Part shown: one piece after another, positions 42,766 to 51,846 of the stretch | How the letters are laid out: each line of letters begins with the position of its first letter | How positions within the stretch are numbered: the first letter of the stretch is position 1 | Assembly: GCF_001953885.1 (NCBI RefSeq) | Contig: NZ_MQUS01000016.1 | Coordinates: 68,898 to 132,897, forward strand | Length of the DNA: 64,000 bases | From: Streptomyces sp. IMTB 2501 | GTDB lineage: Bacteria; Actinomycetota; Actinomycetes; Streptomycetales; Streptomycetaceae | Reading direction: 5' to 3' | Notes under the pieces: generated by a model | What the model was told of the DNA's origin: nothing | Seen by the model: only the letters and a program-made list of their open reading frames with translations | The model's database searches: none | Made by a program: the position numbers and the translations under genes

Positions 42766-44205
42766 GTGAGCACCGAGCTGCGTCGTCTGCGCAACTACAT
42801 CGACGGTGAGTTCCGGGACGCCGCCGACGGACGGACCACCGAGGTGGTCAACCCCGCGACGGGCGAGGCGTACGCGACAGCGCCGCTGTCCGGACAGGCG
42901 GACGTCGACGCCGCGATGGCCGCCGCCGCCGCGGCCTTCCCGGCCTGGCGCGACACCACTCCCGCCGAGCGCCAGAAGGCCCTGCTCAAGATCGCCGACG
43001 CGTTCGAGGAGCGCGCCGAGGAACTGATCGCGGCCGAGGTGGAGAACACGGGCAAGCCCACCGGGCTCACCCGCTCCGAGGAGATCCCTCCGATGGTCGA
43101 CCAGATCCGCTTCTTCGCGGGCGCGGCGCGACTGCTGGAGGGCCGCTCGGCCGGCGAGTACATGGAGGGGATGACCTCGATCATCCGCCGTGAGCCGGTC
43201 GGTGTCTGCGCCCAGGTCGCTCCCTGGAACTACCCGATGATGATGGCCGTATGGAAGTTCGCCCCGGCCATCGCCGCGGGCAACACGGTCGTCCTCAAGC
43301 CCTCGGACACGACGCCCGCCTCCACCGTCCTCATCGCGGACATCGTCGGCTCCGTCCTCCCCAAGGGCGTCTTCAACGTCGTCTGCGGCGACCGTGACAC
43401 CGGCCGCCTGATGGTCGAGCACTCCGTGCCGGCGATGGCGTCGATCACCGGCTCGGTCCGCGCGGGCATGTCGGTCGCCGAGTCGGCGTCGAAGGACGTC
43501 AAGCGGGTCCACCTGGAGCTCGGCGGCAAGGCCCCGGTCGTCGTCTTCGAGGACACCGACATCGCCAAGGCCGTCGAGGACATCTCCGTCGCGGGCTACT
43601 TCAACGCCGGCCAGGACTGTACGGCCGCTACCCGCGTCCTCGTCCAGGAGTCCATCCACGACGAGTTCGTGGCCGCGCTCGCCAAGGCGGCGTCCGAGAC
43701 GAAGACCGGCCAGCCGGACGACGAGGACGTCCTGTACGGCCCCCTGAACAACCCGAACCAGCTCAAGCAGGTCTCCGGCTTCATCGACCGCCTCCCCGCC
43801 CACGCCAAGGTCCAGGCGGGCGGCCACCAGGTCGGTGACAAGGGCTACTTCTACGCCCCGACCGTCGTCTCCGGCCTGAAGCAGGACGACGAGATCATCC
43901 AGAACGAGGTCTTCGGCCCGGTCATCACCGTCCAGTCCTTCACGGACGAGGACCAGGCCGTCGAGTGGGCCAACGGCGTCGAGTACGCCCTCGCGTCCTC
44001 GGTGTGGACCAAGGACCACGCCCGCGCGATGCGCATGTCCAAGAAGCTCGACTTCGGCTGCGTGTGGATCAACACCCACATCCCGCTGGTCGCCGAGATG
44101 CCCCACGGCGGCTTCAAGAAGTCCGGCTACGGCAAGGACCTTTCGGCGTACGGCTTCGAGGACTACACGCGCATCAAGCACGTGATGACGTCGCTCGGCG
44201 AGTAA
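42766..44205 (+). CDS. Gamma-aminobutyraldehyde dehydrogenase
   Basis: A 479-residue NAD-dependent aldehyde dehydrogenase. Catalytic Cys285 (AGQDCTAATR) and Glu251 (HLELGG) are present, with APWNYPMMMAVWK as the substrate-side motif. Together with the class III aminotransferase it would take putrescine through 4-aminobutanal to GABA. GTG 42766 lies behind CAGGAGGCC. A terminator follows. Confidence 0.88.
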   Translation: MSTELRRLRNYIDGEFRDAADGRTTEVVNPATGEAYATAPLSGQADVDAAMAAAAAAFPAWRDTTPAERQKALLKIADAFEERAEELIAAEVENTGKPTGLTRSEEIPPMVDQIRFFAGAARLLEGRSAGEYMEGMTSIIRREPVGVCAQVAPWNYPMMMAVWKFAPAIAAGNTVVLKPSDTTPASTVLIADIVGSVLPKGVFNVVCGDRDTGRLMVEHSVPAMASITGSVRAGMSVAESASKDVKRVHLELGGKAPVVVFEDTDIAKAVEDISVAGYFNAGQDCTAATRVLVQESIHDEFVAALAKAASETKTGQPDDEDVLYGPLNNPNQLKQVSGFIDRLPAHAKVQAGGHQVGDKGYFYAPTVVSGLKQDDEIIQNEVFGPVITVQSFTDEDQAVEWANGVEYALASSVWTKDHARAMRMSKKLDFGCVWINTHIPLVAEMPHGGFKKSGYGKDLSAYGFEDYTRIKHVMTSLGE

Positions 44206-44242
44206 CGCTCCGCTGGGTTCGGCCGCTTTTCGGCTACGGGTG

Positions 44243-44270
44243 CGTGGGGACCGGTCGCACGGTTCCCACG
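44243..44270 (+). terminator. Terminator after the aldehyde dehydrogenase
   Basis: CGTGGGGACCG (44243-44253) pairs with CGGTTCCCACG (44260-44270), 11 pairs with one G-U and a 6-nt loop, 37 bp after the stop. Confidence 0.7.
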
Positions 44271-44368
44271 CCCCTGGGGTGGCTGGTCGACAAGGTGTCC
44301 GGCAGGCCCCGCCTTGCTCGACGCAGCGTCGATTGCCCCTTCGTTCGGCGGGACGGCATGCTTCCGGA

Positions 44369-45562
44369 GTGTCTCAGACTTCTTCCCGTGAGCCCCTGTT
44401 GTCCCGCCGTTCCCTTCTGCGCGGCCTCGGCGGCACCGCCGCGTTCGGCGCGCTGGCCGGCTGCGGGGTGCCCGCCGCCTATGTCGCGCCCGGCGACCGG
44501 GCCGTCGCCGACCAGTCCACGGCCGACAAGAAGCTGACCTGGGCGAACTGGCCGCTGTACATCGACACCGACGACAAGAACCCGAACCGGCGGCCCACCG
44601 TCGAGGCGTTCGAGAAGCGCACCGGGATACGGGTGGACTACGTCGAGGAGATCAACGACAACGACGAGTTCTTCGGCAAGATCAGCCCCGCGCTGATGAA
44701 CCACCAGTCGACCGGCCGCGACGTGATCGTCATAAGCGACTGGATGTGCGCGCGGTTCGTACGGCTGGGCTGGGTGCAGAAGATGGACCGGGCCCATCAG
44801 CCGAACGTGGCGAGGTACCTCGACCCGCTGCTCCGCTCACCGGCCTTCGACAAGGGCCGCCTTTTCACGGTCCCTTGGCAGTCCGGCATCACCGGCATCG
44901 CGTACAACCGCAAGAAGCTGGGCCGCGAGATCCGCCATGTGAAGGACCTCTGGGCAAGCGACTTGAAGGGCCGCGTGACCCTCCTCTCCGGACTGGACGA
45001 GTCGTTCGCACTGCTCATGCAGGGCAACGGCGTGGACATCACCCAGTGGAAGGCGGACGACTTCCACCGCGTCTGCGACGAGGTGGAGCGTGAGATCCAG
45101 CGCGGCCAGATCCGCCGCTTCACCGGCAACGACTACACCAAGGACCTGGTGAGCGGTGACGTCCTCGCCTGCCAGGCATACTCCGGCGACGTCATCCAGC
45201 TCCAGGCGGACAACCCCGACATCCGCTTCGTCGTGCCCGAGGAGGGCGCCGAGCTGTGGTCGGACTCCCTGATGATCCCCAACCGGGCCCGCCACAAGGC
45301 CAACGCCGAGCGCCTGATCGACTACTACTACGACCCCGAGACCGCCGCGCAGCTGGCCGCCTGGGTCAACTACGTATGTCCGGTCCCGGCCGCGAAGGAG
45401 GTCCTGGCGGCCTCGAAGGACAAGGACACCGCCGCGCTGGCCGACAACCCCCTGATCTTCCCGGACTCCGACATGCGCAAGCGCCTCGCCATCGCCCGGG
45501 ACATCACGTCCACGGAGCGGGTGGAGTTCGCCAAGCGGTGGAACAAGATCGTGGGGCTGTGA
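44369..45562 (+). CDS. Polyamine ABC transporter substrate-binding lipoprotein (PotD-like)
   Basis: A 397-residue putrescine/spermidine-binding protein. The N-terminus carries a twin-arginine motif (SRRSLLRGLGG) and a lipobox LAGC, so it is probably a Tat-exported lipoprotein. The core has LTWANWPLYID and YVEEINDNDEFF, typical of PotD/PotF. GTG 44369 precedes the signal directly. No permease or ATPase for it follows in the window; the downstream DNA is a scar of decayed genes. Confidence 0.87.
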   Translation: MSQTSSREPLLSRRSLLRGLGGTAAFGALAGCGVPAAYVAPGDRAVADQSTADKKLTWANWPLYIDTDDKNPNRRPTVEAFEKRTGIRVDYVEEINDNDEFFGKISPALMNHQSTGRDVIVISDWMCARFVRLGWVQKMDRAHQPNVARYLDPLLRSPAFDKGRLFTVPWQSGITGIAYNRKKLGREIRHVKDLWASDLKGRVTLLSGLDESFALLMQGNGVDITQWKADDFHRVCDEVEREIQRGQIRRFTGNDYTKDLVSGDVLACQAYSGDVIQLQADNPDIRFVVPEEGAELWSDSLMIPNRARHKANAERLIDYYYDPETAAQLAAWVNYVCPVPAAKEVLAASKDKDTAALADNPLIFPDSDMRKRLAIARDITSTERVEFAKRWNKIVGL

Positions 45563-45702
45563 CCGTCGCTGCCCGTGCCGCACTTGAACGACATCGGGGC
45601 ACGCGCCCCCCGAGTCCTCTCTGCCGGTGACGGTCGCATCGGTCAGGTCGATGAATTCGGCGCTGTCGGTCCGCGGTTCCGGGGCTTGCTGGTCGCCGCC
45701 GG

Positions 45703-46082
45703 TCAGCCAGGCACCGCAGCCAGGTACTCGTCGTACAGGTCCATGATGTCGCCCGTGCCGTCGTTGGCGGGCGGGTCCTCCTGGAACCGCAACCGCTTTT
45801 CGAGCCAACCGGCACGCAGCGAGGCGGTGTTGTGCAGCAGACGAAACCGCTCCAGGGTCCGCTCGCGGCTGCCGTGCAGGGCCAGTACGGCAGCAACTCC
45901 TGCGCGCAGGGCCTCCAAGACGCCGACTTCGGCCGGCCGTTCACTGGTCGAGTCCGTCGTGGGGAGACGCCGGCCTCTCGGGCGATCTGGGCGATGGTCG
46001 TCTCGTCGTAGCCCTGCTCGGTGAACAGGCGCAGAGCCGTCTCGGGGATCGCTCGGACAAGGTGACCGTCGCGGCACAGCCC
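45703..46082 (-). pseudogene. Decayed TetR family regulator
   Basis: On the minus strand a helix-turn-helix (AIPETALRLFTEQGYDETT, then IAQIAREAGVSPR) begins near 46080. The next recognisable part, EVGVLEALRAGVAAVLALHG to DLYDEYLAAVPG-stop, is in another frame, and the FxYFxxKE segment is missing. A frameshift plus deletion has removed helix 4 and its surroundings. It is head-to-head with an SDR remnant, a common regulator-target pair. Confidence 0.75.
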
Positions 46083-46659
46083 GCTGCCCCACGGACCGCT
46101 GAACTGCTCCGCTTCCGCGGCTGCCGCGTCATGGTCACCGGCGCCAGCAACCTCGCCAACGCCGGACTTCCCGAAGGCGTCACGGTGGTCCGGGCCGACG
46201 CACGATCCCTACCGGGCATCGACCATGCGATGGAGCAGGCACGGCGGCAACTCGGCTGCCTCGACCTGCTCTTCCTCAACGCGCGCATCTCCCGCCCCGG
46301 CCCGATCGAGTCAACCGACGAGCCGCCTTCGACGCCGTGTTCGACACAGGCCCTCCCGCTCCTCAACGACGGCGCCTCGGTCGTGTCCACCGTGGGCGTC
46401 GGCGAAGGGGTCGGAGCCGCCATGACAGCTGCCAAGGGCGCACACTGCCGTCAGCCCAGGAATGATCAACACCCCTGCCCACTGCAAGATGGGTGTCTCC
46501 CCGGAAATGATCGACTCCTGGGCTTGGGACGTCCCGCTCGGCCGTGCCGGCGCTCCCGCCGGCATCGCCGAAGCCGTGCCCTTCCTCGCCCCGGACGCCG
46601 CCGGCCACATCACCGGCGACAACCTCAGCGTCTCCGGAGGCAGTGGGCGGAGAGGTTGA
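46083..46659 (+). pseudogene. Decayed short-chain dehydrogenase/reductase
   Basis: RGCRVMVTGAS at about 46117 jumps straight to NLANAGLPEGVTVVRADARS, losing the TGxxxGxG loop. DLLFLNARISRPGPIE follows, then a deletion to QALPLLNDGASVVSTV without the YxxxK region. A different frame finally continues MINTPAHCKMGVSPEMIDSW to HITGDNLSVSGG. At least one frameshift and three deletions make it non-functional. Confidence 0.75.
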
Positions 46660-46682
46660 CCAGGATGACGTAGACCGGAGTA

Positions 46683-46707
46683 CCGACCGGGCGGGCAGCC
46701 CGGTCGG
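46683..46707. terminator. Hairpin at the edge of the accessory cluster
   Basis: CCGACCGGGC (46683-46692) pairs perfectly with GCCCGGTCGG (46698-46707) around a 5-nt loop. It insulates the lower-GC cluster from the decayed genes to its left. Confidence 0.7.
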
Positions 46708-46850
46708 GGCGACCCCGCTTTGCAAACCCATTCGGTAAACAGTTTCCGAGTCAAATTCTGTTCCCGATTCCTCCGTATGTAAGTAAAATATCTTTTTTAC
46801 ATGAAGGTTGGGATTGCTAAGGCGCGTTCCATCGCGATACTGGACGGAAC
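46708..46850 (+). promoter_or_regulatory. AT-rich leader of the biosynthetic cluster
   Basis: This is the most AT-rich stretch of the window. It includes the imperfect palindrome GTAAGTAAAATATCTTTTTTAC (46779-46800), with TAAAAT as a possible -10. No good -35 is seen. A regulator encoded elsewhere may act here, since the cluster contains no recognisable regulator gene. Confidence 0.45.
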
Positions 46851-47753
46851 ATGACAGGGATACTGTACGGCGTGACTCGTCAACAGTTACGTGAGTTAGG
46901 CATACCTGCAAACGACGACGATCCTCCGGATTCCGGACGAACCTTCTCTGATGGTGGAAACTTTCGGATCGAGGTGCCCACCGTCAACTCGGTCGAGGCG
47001 GCCGCCCGCATCTTAGCGGAAAGCAAGCGCCGCGGCCTGACGATCAACCGCATCACCGAAACATTCGGCATGTTCCGGCACACGGCCGACGAAATACGAC
47101 GGTACGTCGAACTCGGCCAGGAATACGGTGCCCAGATCCTGATGTCGGTAGGGCCCCGCGCCATTTATGACATCGGCGGCGGGGCGCAGACGCCCGAGGG
47201 TGCACGGATCGGCTATCGGCTGCGGGGTCAGGAGCAGGTGGTTCGCGCGGTCGAGGACGTCAAACGCGGGATCGAATTAGGGGTCCGCGGGTTCGTCGTC
47301 TACGACGAGGGATTGCTCTGGGTGCTAGGCCGTCTGCGCACGGCCGGCCATCTTCCGGCCGACCTGCATCTGAAGTCCTCGGCGCATTGTGGTCACGGCA
47401 ATGCGGCCACCGCCCAGATGCTGGAAATGCTGGGTGCGAACAGCTTCAACCCGGTACGTGACCTGACGCTCCCGATGATCGGCGCGATCCGATCGGCCAT
47501 ATCGATTCCCATCGACATCCACGTCGATAATCCCCGGATGTCCGGCGGTTTCGTCCGCACCTATGATGCGCCGGAATTTGTGCGGATCGCCGCTCCGGTA
47601 TATCTGAAGACCGGGAACAGCGCGCTGGAGGGCCACGGTACGAAGCCCACCATGGCTCAGGTCGACGATATCCTCGCTCAAGTCGAGATCGTCTCTGAGT
47701 TCATTCACAGACACTACGCACAGGCCCAGCAGTCCCCGGCCGGTCGGTTCTGA
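46851..47753 (+). CDS. U32-like TIM-barrel protein
   Basis: A 300-residue protein resembling the peptidase U32 group in its C-terminal half (CGHGNAATAQMLEML, IDIHVDNP at 221-228, RTYDAPEFVRIAAPVYLKTG). True U32 proteins are often hydroxylases or modifying enzymes rather than peptidases and carry an iron-sulfur cysteine set; here only one obvious Cys (180) is conserved-looking. First gene of the cluster, ATG 46851. It may modify a building block or hydrolyse a peptide intermediate. Confidence 0.55.
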   Translation: MTGILYGVTRQQLRELGIPANDDDPPDSGRTFSDGGNFRIEVPTVNSVEAAARILAESKRRGLTINRITETFGMFRHTADEIRRYVELGQEYGAQILMSVGPRAIYDIGGGAQTPEGARIGYRLRGQEQVVRAVEDVKRGIELGVRGFVVYDEGLLWVLGRLRTAGHLPADLHLKSSAHCGHGNAATAQMLEMLGANSFNPVRDLTLPMIGAIRSAISIPIDIHVDNPRMSGGFVRTYDAPEFVRIAAPVYLKTGNSALEGHGTKPTMAQVDDILAQVEIVSEFIHRHYAQAQQSPAGRF

Positions 47754-47792
47754 ACGCAATTTCTCCCCAGATTTCCAGAGGATGGACAAGAA

Positions 47793-49073
47793 TTGGGTGG
47801 GGTGTCCGGATTGGGTCAGACCGGCCAGGGGGCTGCGGCACCGCAGAAACTAGTGCGGCTGGGAAGCAGTTTCTGGCGTTTGTGGTGGGCCAACGCCATC
47901 AACAGCATCGGCGACGGAGCCTTCAACGCTGCCATGCCGCTCCTTGCCGTCACTGTCACCAAGGACCCGCAACAAGTCGCCCTCATCTCCGCCGCCAGCT
48001 ACCTGCCGTGGTTACTGGTGTCCTTGCCGGCAGGCGCGATCGTCGACCGTTATGAGCGCACCACTTTGATGTGGCGCGGCCAGGCTGCTCAGGCCGCGGT
48101 TGTCGCCGCCGTCGCGGTGACCGTCGTCGCGGGTGGAGTGTCCATCCCTGTTCTGGCCGTGGCCTGCTTCCTCCTCGGCAGTATCCAGGTGGTCATCACC
48201 AACGCGGCACAATCGGTATTGCCACAGATCGTCCCGGTCGACCTCCTGCAGCGCGCCAACAGCAATCAGTACGTCGTGCAGACCGTGGGCGAGTCCTCTC
48301 TCGGACCGCCCCTGGGCAGTCTCCTCTTCACCGCGGCGGCGACGCTTCCGTTCAGTGTGGACGCGGCCTCGTTCATCCTGTCAGCAGGCCTGCTCATCAC
48401 CATCCCGAAAAGAATCAGCGACCATATCGGCCGACGCTCGTCCATGCGGGCCGAGGTGGCGGAGGGACTGCGCTGGCTGACCAGCCACAAGCTGCTGAGA
48501 ACGCTCGCCGTTCTTCTCGGTATCAACACCTTCTGCAATCGACTCGGCGTGGCGACCTTGGTCCTGTTCTCCACGCAGACACTCCACCTCAGCGACCGCG
48601 CCTACGGATTGATGCTCGTAGGTGAGGGGGTGGGGAGTCTCATCGGCGGACTCGTCAATGTCCGAATCGCCCGGAAACTAGGGCCGATCCGTGCGTTCGC
48701 CGTGTCCCTCGCCGCCAACTCCGTCATCTACGCCGGAATGGGGCTCGCCTCCAGCGGAGCGCTCCTCGGGGTGATGCTGGCCCTCTGCGGCTTCGTGATC
48801 ACCGTATCGAGCGTCGTCACGGTCAGCCTTCGCCAGGAGGTCACTCCCAGCAATCTCCTCGGCCGTGTCAACAGCGTGTTCCGCATGGTGGGTTGGGGTC
48901 TGATGCCGCTCGGCGCCCTGGCCGGCGGCTTCGTAGCCCAGCATCTCGGTCTCCGGGCGCCCTTCCTGATCGCGGGTGGCGTACGACTCGCCGCGCTCCT
49001 CGTGGCCCTTCCTCTGCTCATTGCCGAAACACGCGCCATGCGAGAGAAGTTCCGAACCTCAACCGAACCATAA
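47793..49073 (+). CDS. MFS transporter, probable product exporter
   Basis: A 426-residue major facilitator with about twelve transmembrane helices, of the EntS/macrolide-efflux type (FWRLWWANAINSIGDG start; GAIVDRYERTTLM loop). The start is TTG 47793, about 12 bp after AGAGG, or GTG 47802; the ATG at 47782 is out of frame. Within this cluster it most likely exports the product and confers self-resistance. Confidence 0.82.
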   Translation: MGGVSGLGQTGQGAAAPQKLVRLGSSFWRLWWANAINSIGDGAFNAAMPLLAVTVTKDPQQVALISAASYLPWLLVSLPAGAIVDRYERTTLMWRGQAAQAAVVAAVAVTVVAGGVSIPVLAVACFLLGSIQVVITNAAQSVLPQIVPVDLLQRANSNQYVVQTVGESSLGPPLGSLLFTAAATLPFSVDAASFILSAGLLITIPKRISDHIGRRSSMRAEVAEGLRWLTSHKLLRTLAVLLGINTFCNRLGVATLVLFSTQTLHLSDRAYGLMLVGEGVGSLIGGLVNVRIARKLGPIRAFAVSLAANSVIYAGMGLASSGALLGVMLALCGFVITVSSVVTVSLRQEVTPSNLLGRVNSVFRMVGWGLMPLGALAGGFVAQHLGLRAPFLIAGGVRLAALLVALPLLIAETRAMREKFRTSTEP

Positions 49074-49094
49074 CAACAGAAGGAGAGTCAGATA

Positions 49095-50432
49095 ATGCTC
49101 GATTGCTCCGAACGTTCATGGTTCGGGAGCTACGTCCCCCGAACCGGAGGGCCGTCTCCCAGACTCCTTGCGGAAATAATCGAGAAGGAACTGACGGATA
49201 TTGCGAGGAGTCGCTTCCCACGGGCGTACGAACCGTTAGTCGTGCCCGTCGAGTCGTACCGCGGCCTGCTCTCGGCCACCCGGCGCATACTCGAACTCCA
49301 GCGTCGGGCAGTCGCTGAGATCGCGGCGGACTCGAGCGGACGAGTGACCGCCCTGAAGGCGGATCAGGCAGACCTCCCTCGGCTCAGCGCCGACGAGGCA
49401 TATGAGTTGGCACACGCCATCGATTTCTCTCGCGCCGATGCGGTCGTCACCGAGGACGGGCCGAAGTTCGTCGAGTTCAACGTCGGTGCGGGTGTCGGGG
49501 CTGTGCTGGAATTCGAACTGGAACGCCGGATCTGGCAGCGAATCCGCCAGGAGACCGGTGAGGCCGAACTGACCGCTCCCAGCCTCTACGAGCAGATGGC
49601 CTCACTTGTGAAACGGACATGCGCTGAGCTGGGCATCGAGCCGTCTGTGCTGCTCATCGGGACGCTGGAGGATCCAGCGAAGACGACGCGCTACTTCAAC
49701 ACGCAGATCGAGTTCCTTCAGGAATACGGGGTGCGGGCCCGGTTCGCTGATCTCTGTTCGCTGCTCGAAGAGGTCCCCGCGAACACGGACGCCAAGAAGA
49801 CCCTCGGCATAGTGCAGTTCGCGGAGAGAGAAGCCAACAACTGCGGATGGGACATGTCGCCCCTTGTGTCCGCCGCTCGAAACCACCTCTTCGCGCTGCC
49901 GTCGCAGACCGCGCGGCTCATCGATTCGAAGAAAGTGCTGGCCCTGTTATCCGAAGGGCTTCCCTGGATGTCCCGGGAAGACCACGAACTCGTTCAACGC
50001 TGCGTTCCCTGGACCCGCATCGTCGGAGACCGGACGGTTGAATGGCGCGGGCACACCCACGATGTCTGCGAACTCCTGCTGAAGGAACGGGAGAACTTCG
50101 TTCTCAAGGGTGCCGCCGGATACTCCTCCCAGGAGGTGTTCTTCGGTCTGAGTACTCCCGATGCCACCTGGAAGAGCCTCGTCGCATCCGCAGTGGAGTC
50201 GGAGTACTACGTGGCCCAGGAGGTCGTCATCCCGGTACGCCGTCCCATTCAGGCGCTCCTCGACCAGGACGGCAGCGTCGAAACGGTGCTGGCCAATCCA
50301 AGGATTTCCCCGTTCTGCGTCGGCGGAGTCGCAACCGGCTGCTCGATGCGCTTCAACCCATCCGGTGAGATCGGCCCGGTCACCCGCCCCTACGGCGCCT
50401 GGCCCGGTGTACTCCTCGGCGCTCCGAGCTAA
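49095..50432 (+). CDS. Glutathionylspermidine-synthase-like (circularly permuted ATP-grasp) ligase
   Basis: A 445-residue protein. KFVEFNVGAG (about 124-133) and FVLKGAAGYSSQEVFFG near residue 340 resemble the acidic metal site and the lysine loop of circularly permuted ATP-grasp enzymes such as glutathionylspermidine synthase. Such enzymes join a carboxylate to an amine through an acyl phosphate. ATG 49095 lies behind AAGGAGAG. It is one of three putative ATP-grasp enzymes in the cluster. Confidence 0.6.
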   Translation: MLDCSERSWFGSYVPRTGGPSPRLLAEIIEKELTDIARSRFPRAYEPLVVPVESYRGLLSATRRILELQRRAVAEIAADSSGRVTALKADQADLPRLSADEAYELAHAIDFSRADAVVTEDGPKFVEFNVGAGVGAVLEFELERRIWQRIRQETGEAELTAPSLYEQMASLVKRTCAELGIEPSVLLIGTLEDPAKTTRYFNTQIEFLQEYGVRARFADLCSLLEEVPANTDAKKTLGIVQFAEREANNCGWDMSPLVSAARNHLFALPSQTARLIDSKKVLALLSEGLPWMSREDHELVQRCVPWTRIVGDRTVEWRGHTHDVCELLLKERENFVLKGAAGYSSQEVFFGLSTPDATWKSLVASAVESEYYVAQEVVIPVRRPIQALLDQDGSVETVLANPRISPFCVGGVATGCSMRFNPSGEIGPVTRPYGAWPGVLLGAPS

Positions 50433-50487
50433 GGCATACCCATCCCGCCGAGCTCGATCATCGAACAGGAGAACAGGAGAACAGGCA

Positions 50488-51846
50488 ATGATCACCGAGA
50501 ACGTCCTGGCGCGGTACTACTCGCAGGTTCAAGAGGCGCTGTACGCGCTGTTCCCGGAACGGGGTGGTGGAGAAGACGCGGACTTCTCGCCGGGCCCCGA
50601 ACTCCCTGAACTCACACCCGCAGTGCGGAATTACCTGGCCGCGTCGGAAGTGGCGTACCTGCCCATGCCCCAATACCGCGAGAAGCGTCTGTCGCTGCTG
50701 GACCTCACACGTAATCCGGGCACGGGTACGACGAAGACTTTTCCCTCGCTCGTGATGGTCGCCCGTGCCGTCCGATTCATCCAGGACACCGGACAGCGGG
50801 TCACCATCGTCACACCGTCATCTGCCAACAAGGGCGTCGCACTGCGAGACGCGGTGCTTCGCGCGATCACCTGCGGACTGGTCACCCCGGACCAGCTCAA
50901 TGTGATCGTGATAGTCCCATCCGGCTCGGCCCACAAGCTCCGCTCGTCCGAGCTCCTGACGGATGCGGATCTGCGCGGCCGGAACCCCATCGCTGTCTAC
51001 AACGGCCCCGAGGCGGAGGCCGTGAAGGCGATAGCCCGGGAAATGGTCGACAGGCACAGGAGGGTGCTCGAAAAGGACCTCGACACGAACCTGTGGTACA
51101 CCCTGCAGCTGGAGAACTACCTGGCCGGCGACGTCGTGCGGGCGCTGAGCGAAGCCGAGTTCTTCCCGGCCGACGCCGAGCGACCGCGACTTCACGCCCA
51201 CGCCGTGTCCAGCGCCTACGGCTTCCTCGGGCACGCCTATGGCCGTGAGATGGTCACCGGTCACGGGGCCGGTGTGCCGCCCCGCTATTTCCTGGTGCAG
51301 CACCTGGCCGCCCCCGACATGGTGGTCAGCCTGTACGGAGGTTGCGATGCCGGCAAGGTGCCGACCTATGTCTATGAGCGGGAATGGGGCGGCTACGCAC
51401 AACGGGAGAACCCGCACTTCCCGCGTGTCACCTTTGATCCGGAGGAGGTGCTCGACACGACCTTCTACTCCAGGAATCCCGTCACATCCCCGAGGATGAA
51501 CTCCTTGATCGAGGGGCAGGGCGGAGGCGGCATCGTCGTGTCACTCGCCGAGTGCCTGGAGCGCTACGGTCAAGTGCGCTCGTACCTGAAAGACGCGGGA
51601 CTCACGATTCCCGCCAATCCGACCTCGGTTCTTGAGTGGTCGGTCAACATGGCCATGACTGGTGTCTTCAACGCGATCGACCGCGGGCTCTTGCCCGAGG
51701 ACGACATCCTGATCCACGGCTCCGGTGTCTATGGGCGCGATGATTTCGAAGGCGTAGGCCTGTCGCAGCTGCAGAAGGTCGAGAACGCCGATGCGCTGAG
51801 AGACCTGGTGCTCAGCACCGCGGCTTCCACAAGGGCCATGTCATGA
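50488..51846 (+). CDS. PLP fold-type-II-like enzyme (possibly DUF6002)
   Basis: A 452-residue protein. TTKTFPSLVMV with Lys83, followed by TPSSANKGVALRDAV, resembles the lysine and the phosphate/asparagine loop of threonine-synthase-like PLP enzymes. I recall proteins of this look labelled DUF6002, but could not check. A beta-replacement or beta/gamma-elimination giving a non-standard amino acid would fit a peptide pathway. ATG 50488 follows AGGAGAACAGG; its stop overlaps the next gene. Confidence 0.5.
   Translation: MITENVLARYYSQVQEALYALFPERGGGEDADFSPGPELPELTPAVRNYLAASEVAYLPMPQYREKRLSLLDLTRNPGTGTTKTFPSLVMVARAVRFIQDTGQRVTIVTPSSANKGVALRDAVLRAITCGLVTPDQLNVIVIVPSGSAHKLRSSELLTDADLRGRNPIAVYNGPEAEAVKAIAREMVDRHRRVLEKDLDTNLWYTLQLENYLAGDVVRALSEAEFFPADAERPRLHAHAVSSAYGFLGHAYGREMVTGHGAGVPPRYFLVQHLAAPDMVVSLYGGCDAGKVPTYVYEREWGGYAQRENPHFPRVTFDPEEVLDTTFYSRNPVTSPRMNSLIEGQGGGGIVVSLAECLERYGQVRSYLKDAGLTIPANPTSVLEWSVNMAMTGVFNAIDRGLLPEDDILIHGSGVYGRDDFEGVGLSQLQKVENADALRDLVLSTAASTRAMS

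Noticed and set aside
42535..44181. An N-terminal extension of the Lrp gene to 716 codons
   Set aside because: The extension is antisense to the aldehyde dehydrogenase; the regulator family length matches a start at 42534.
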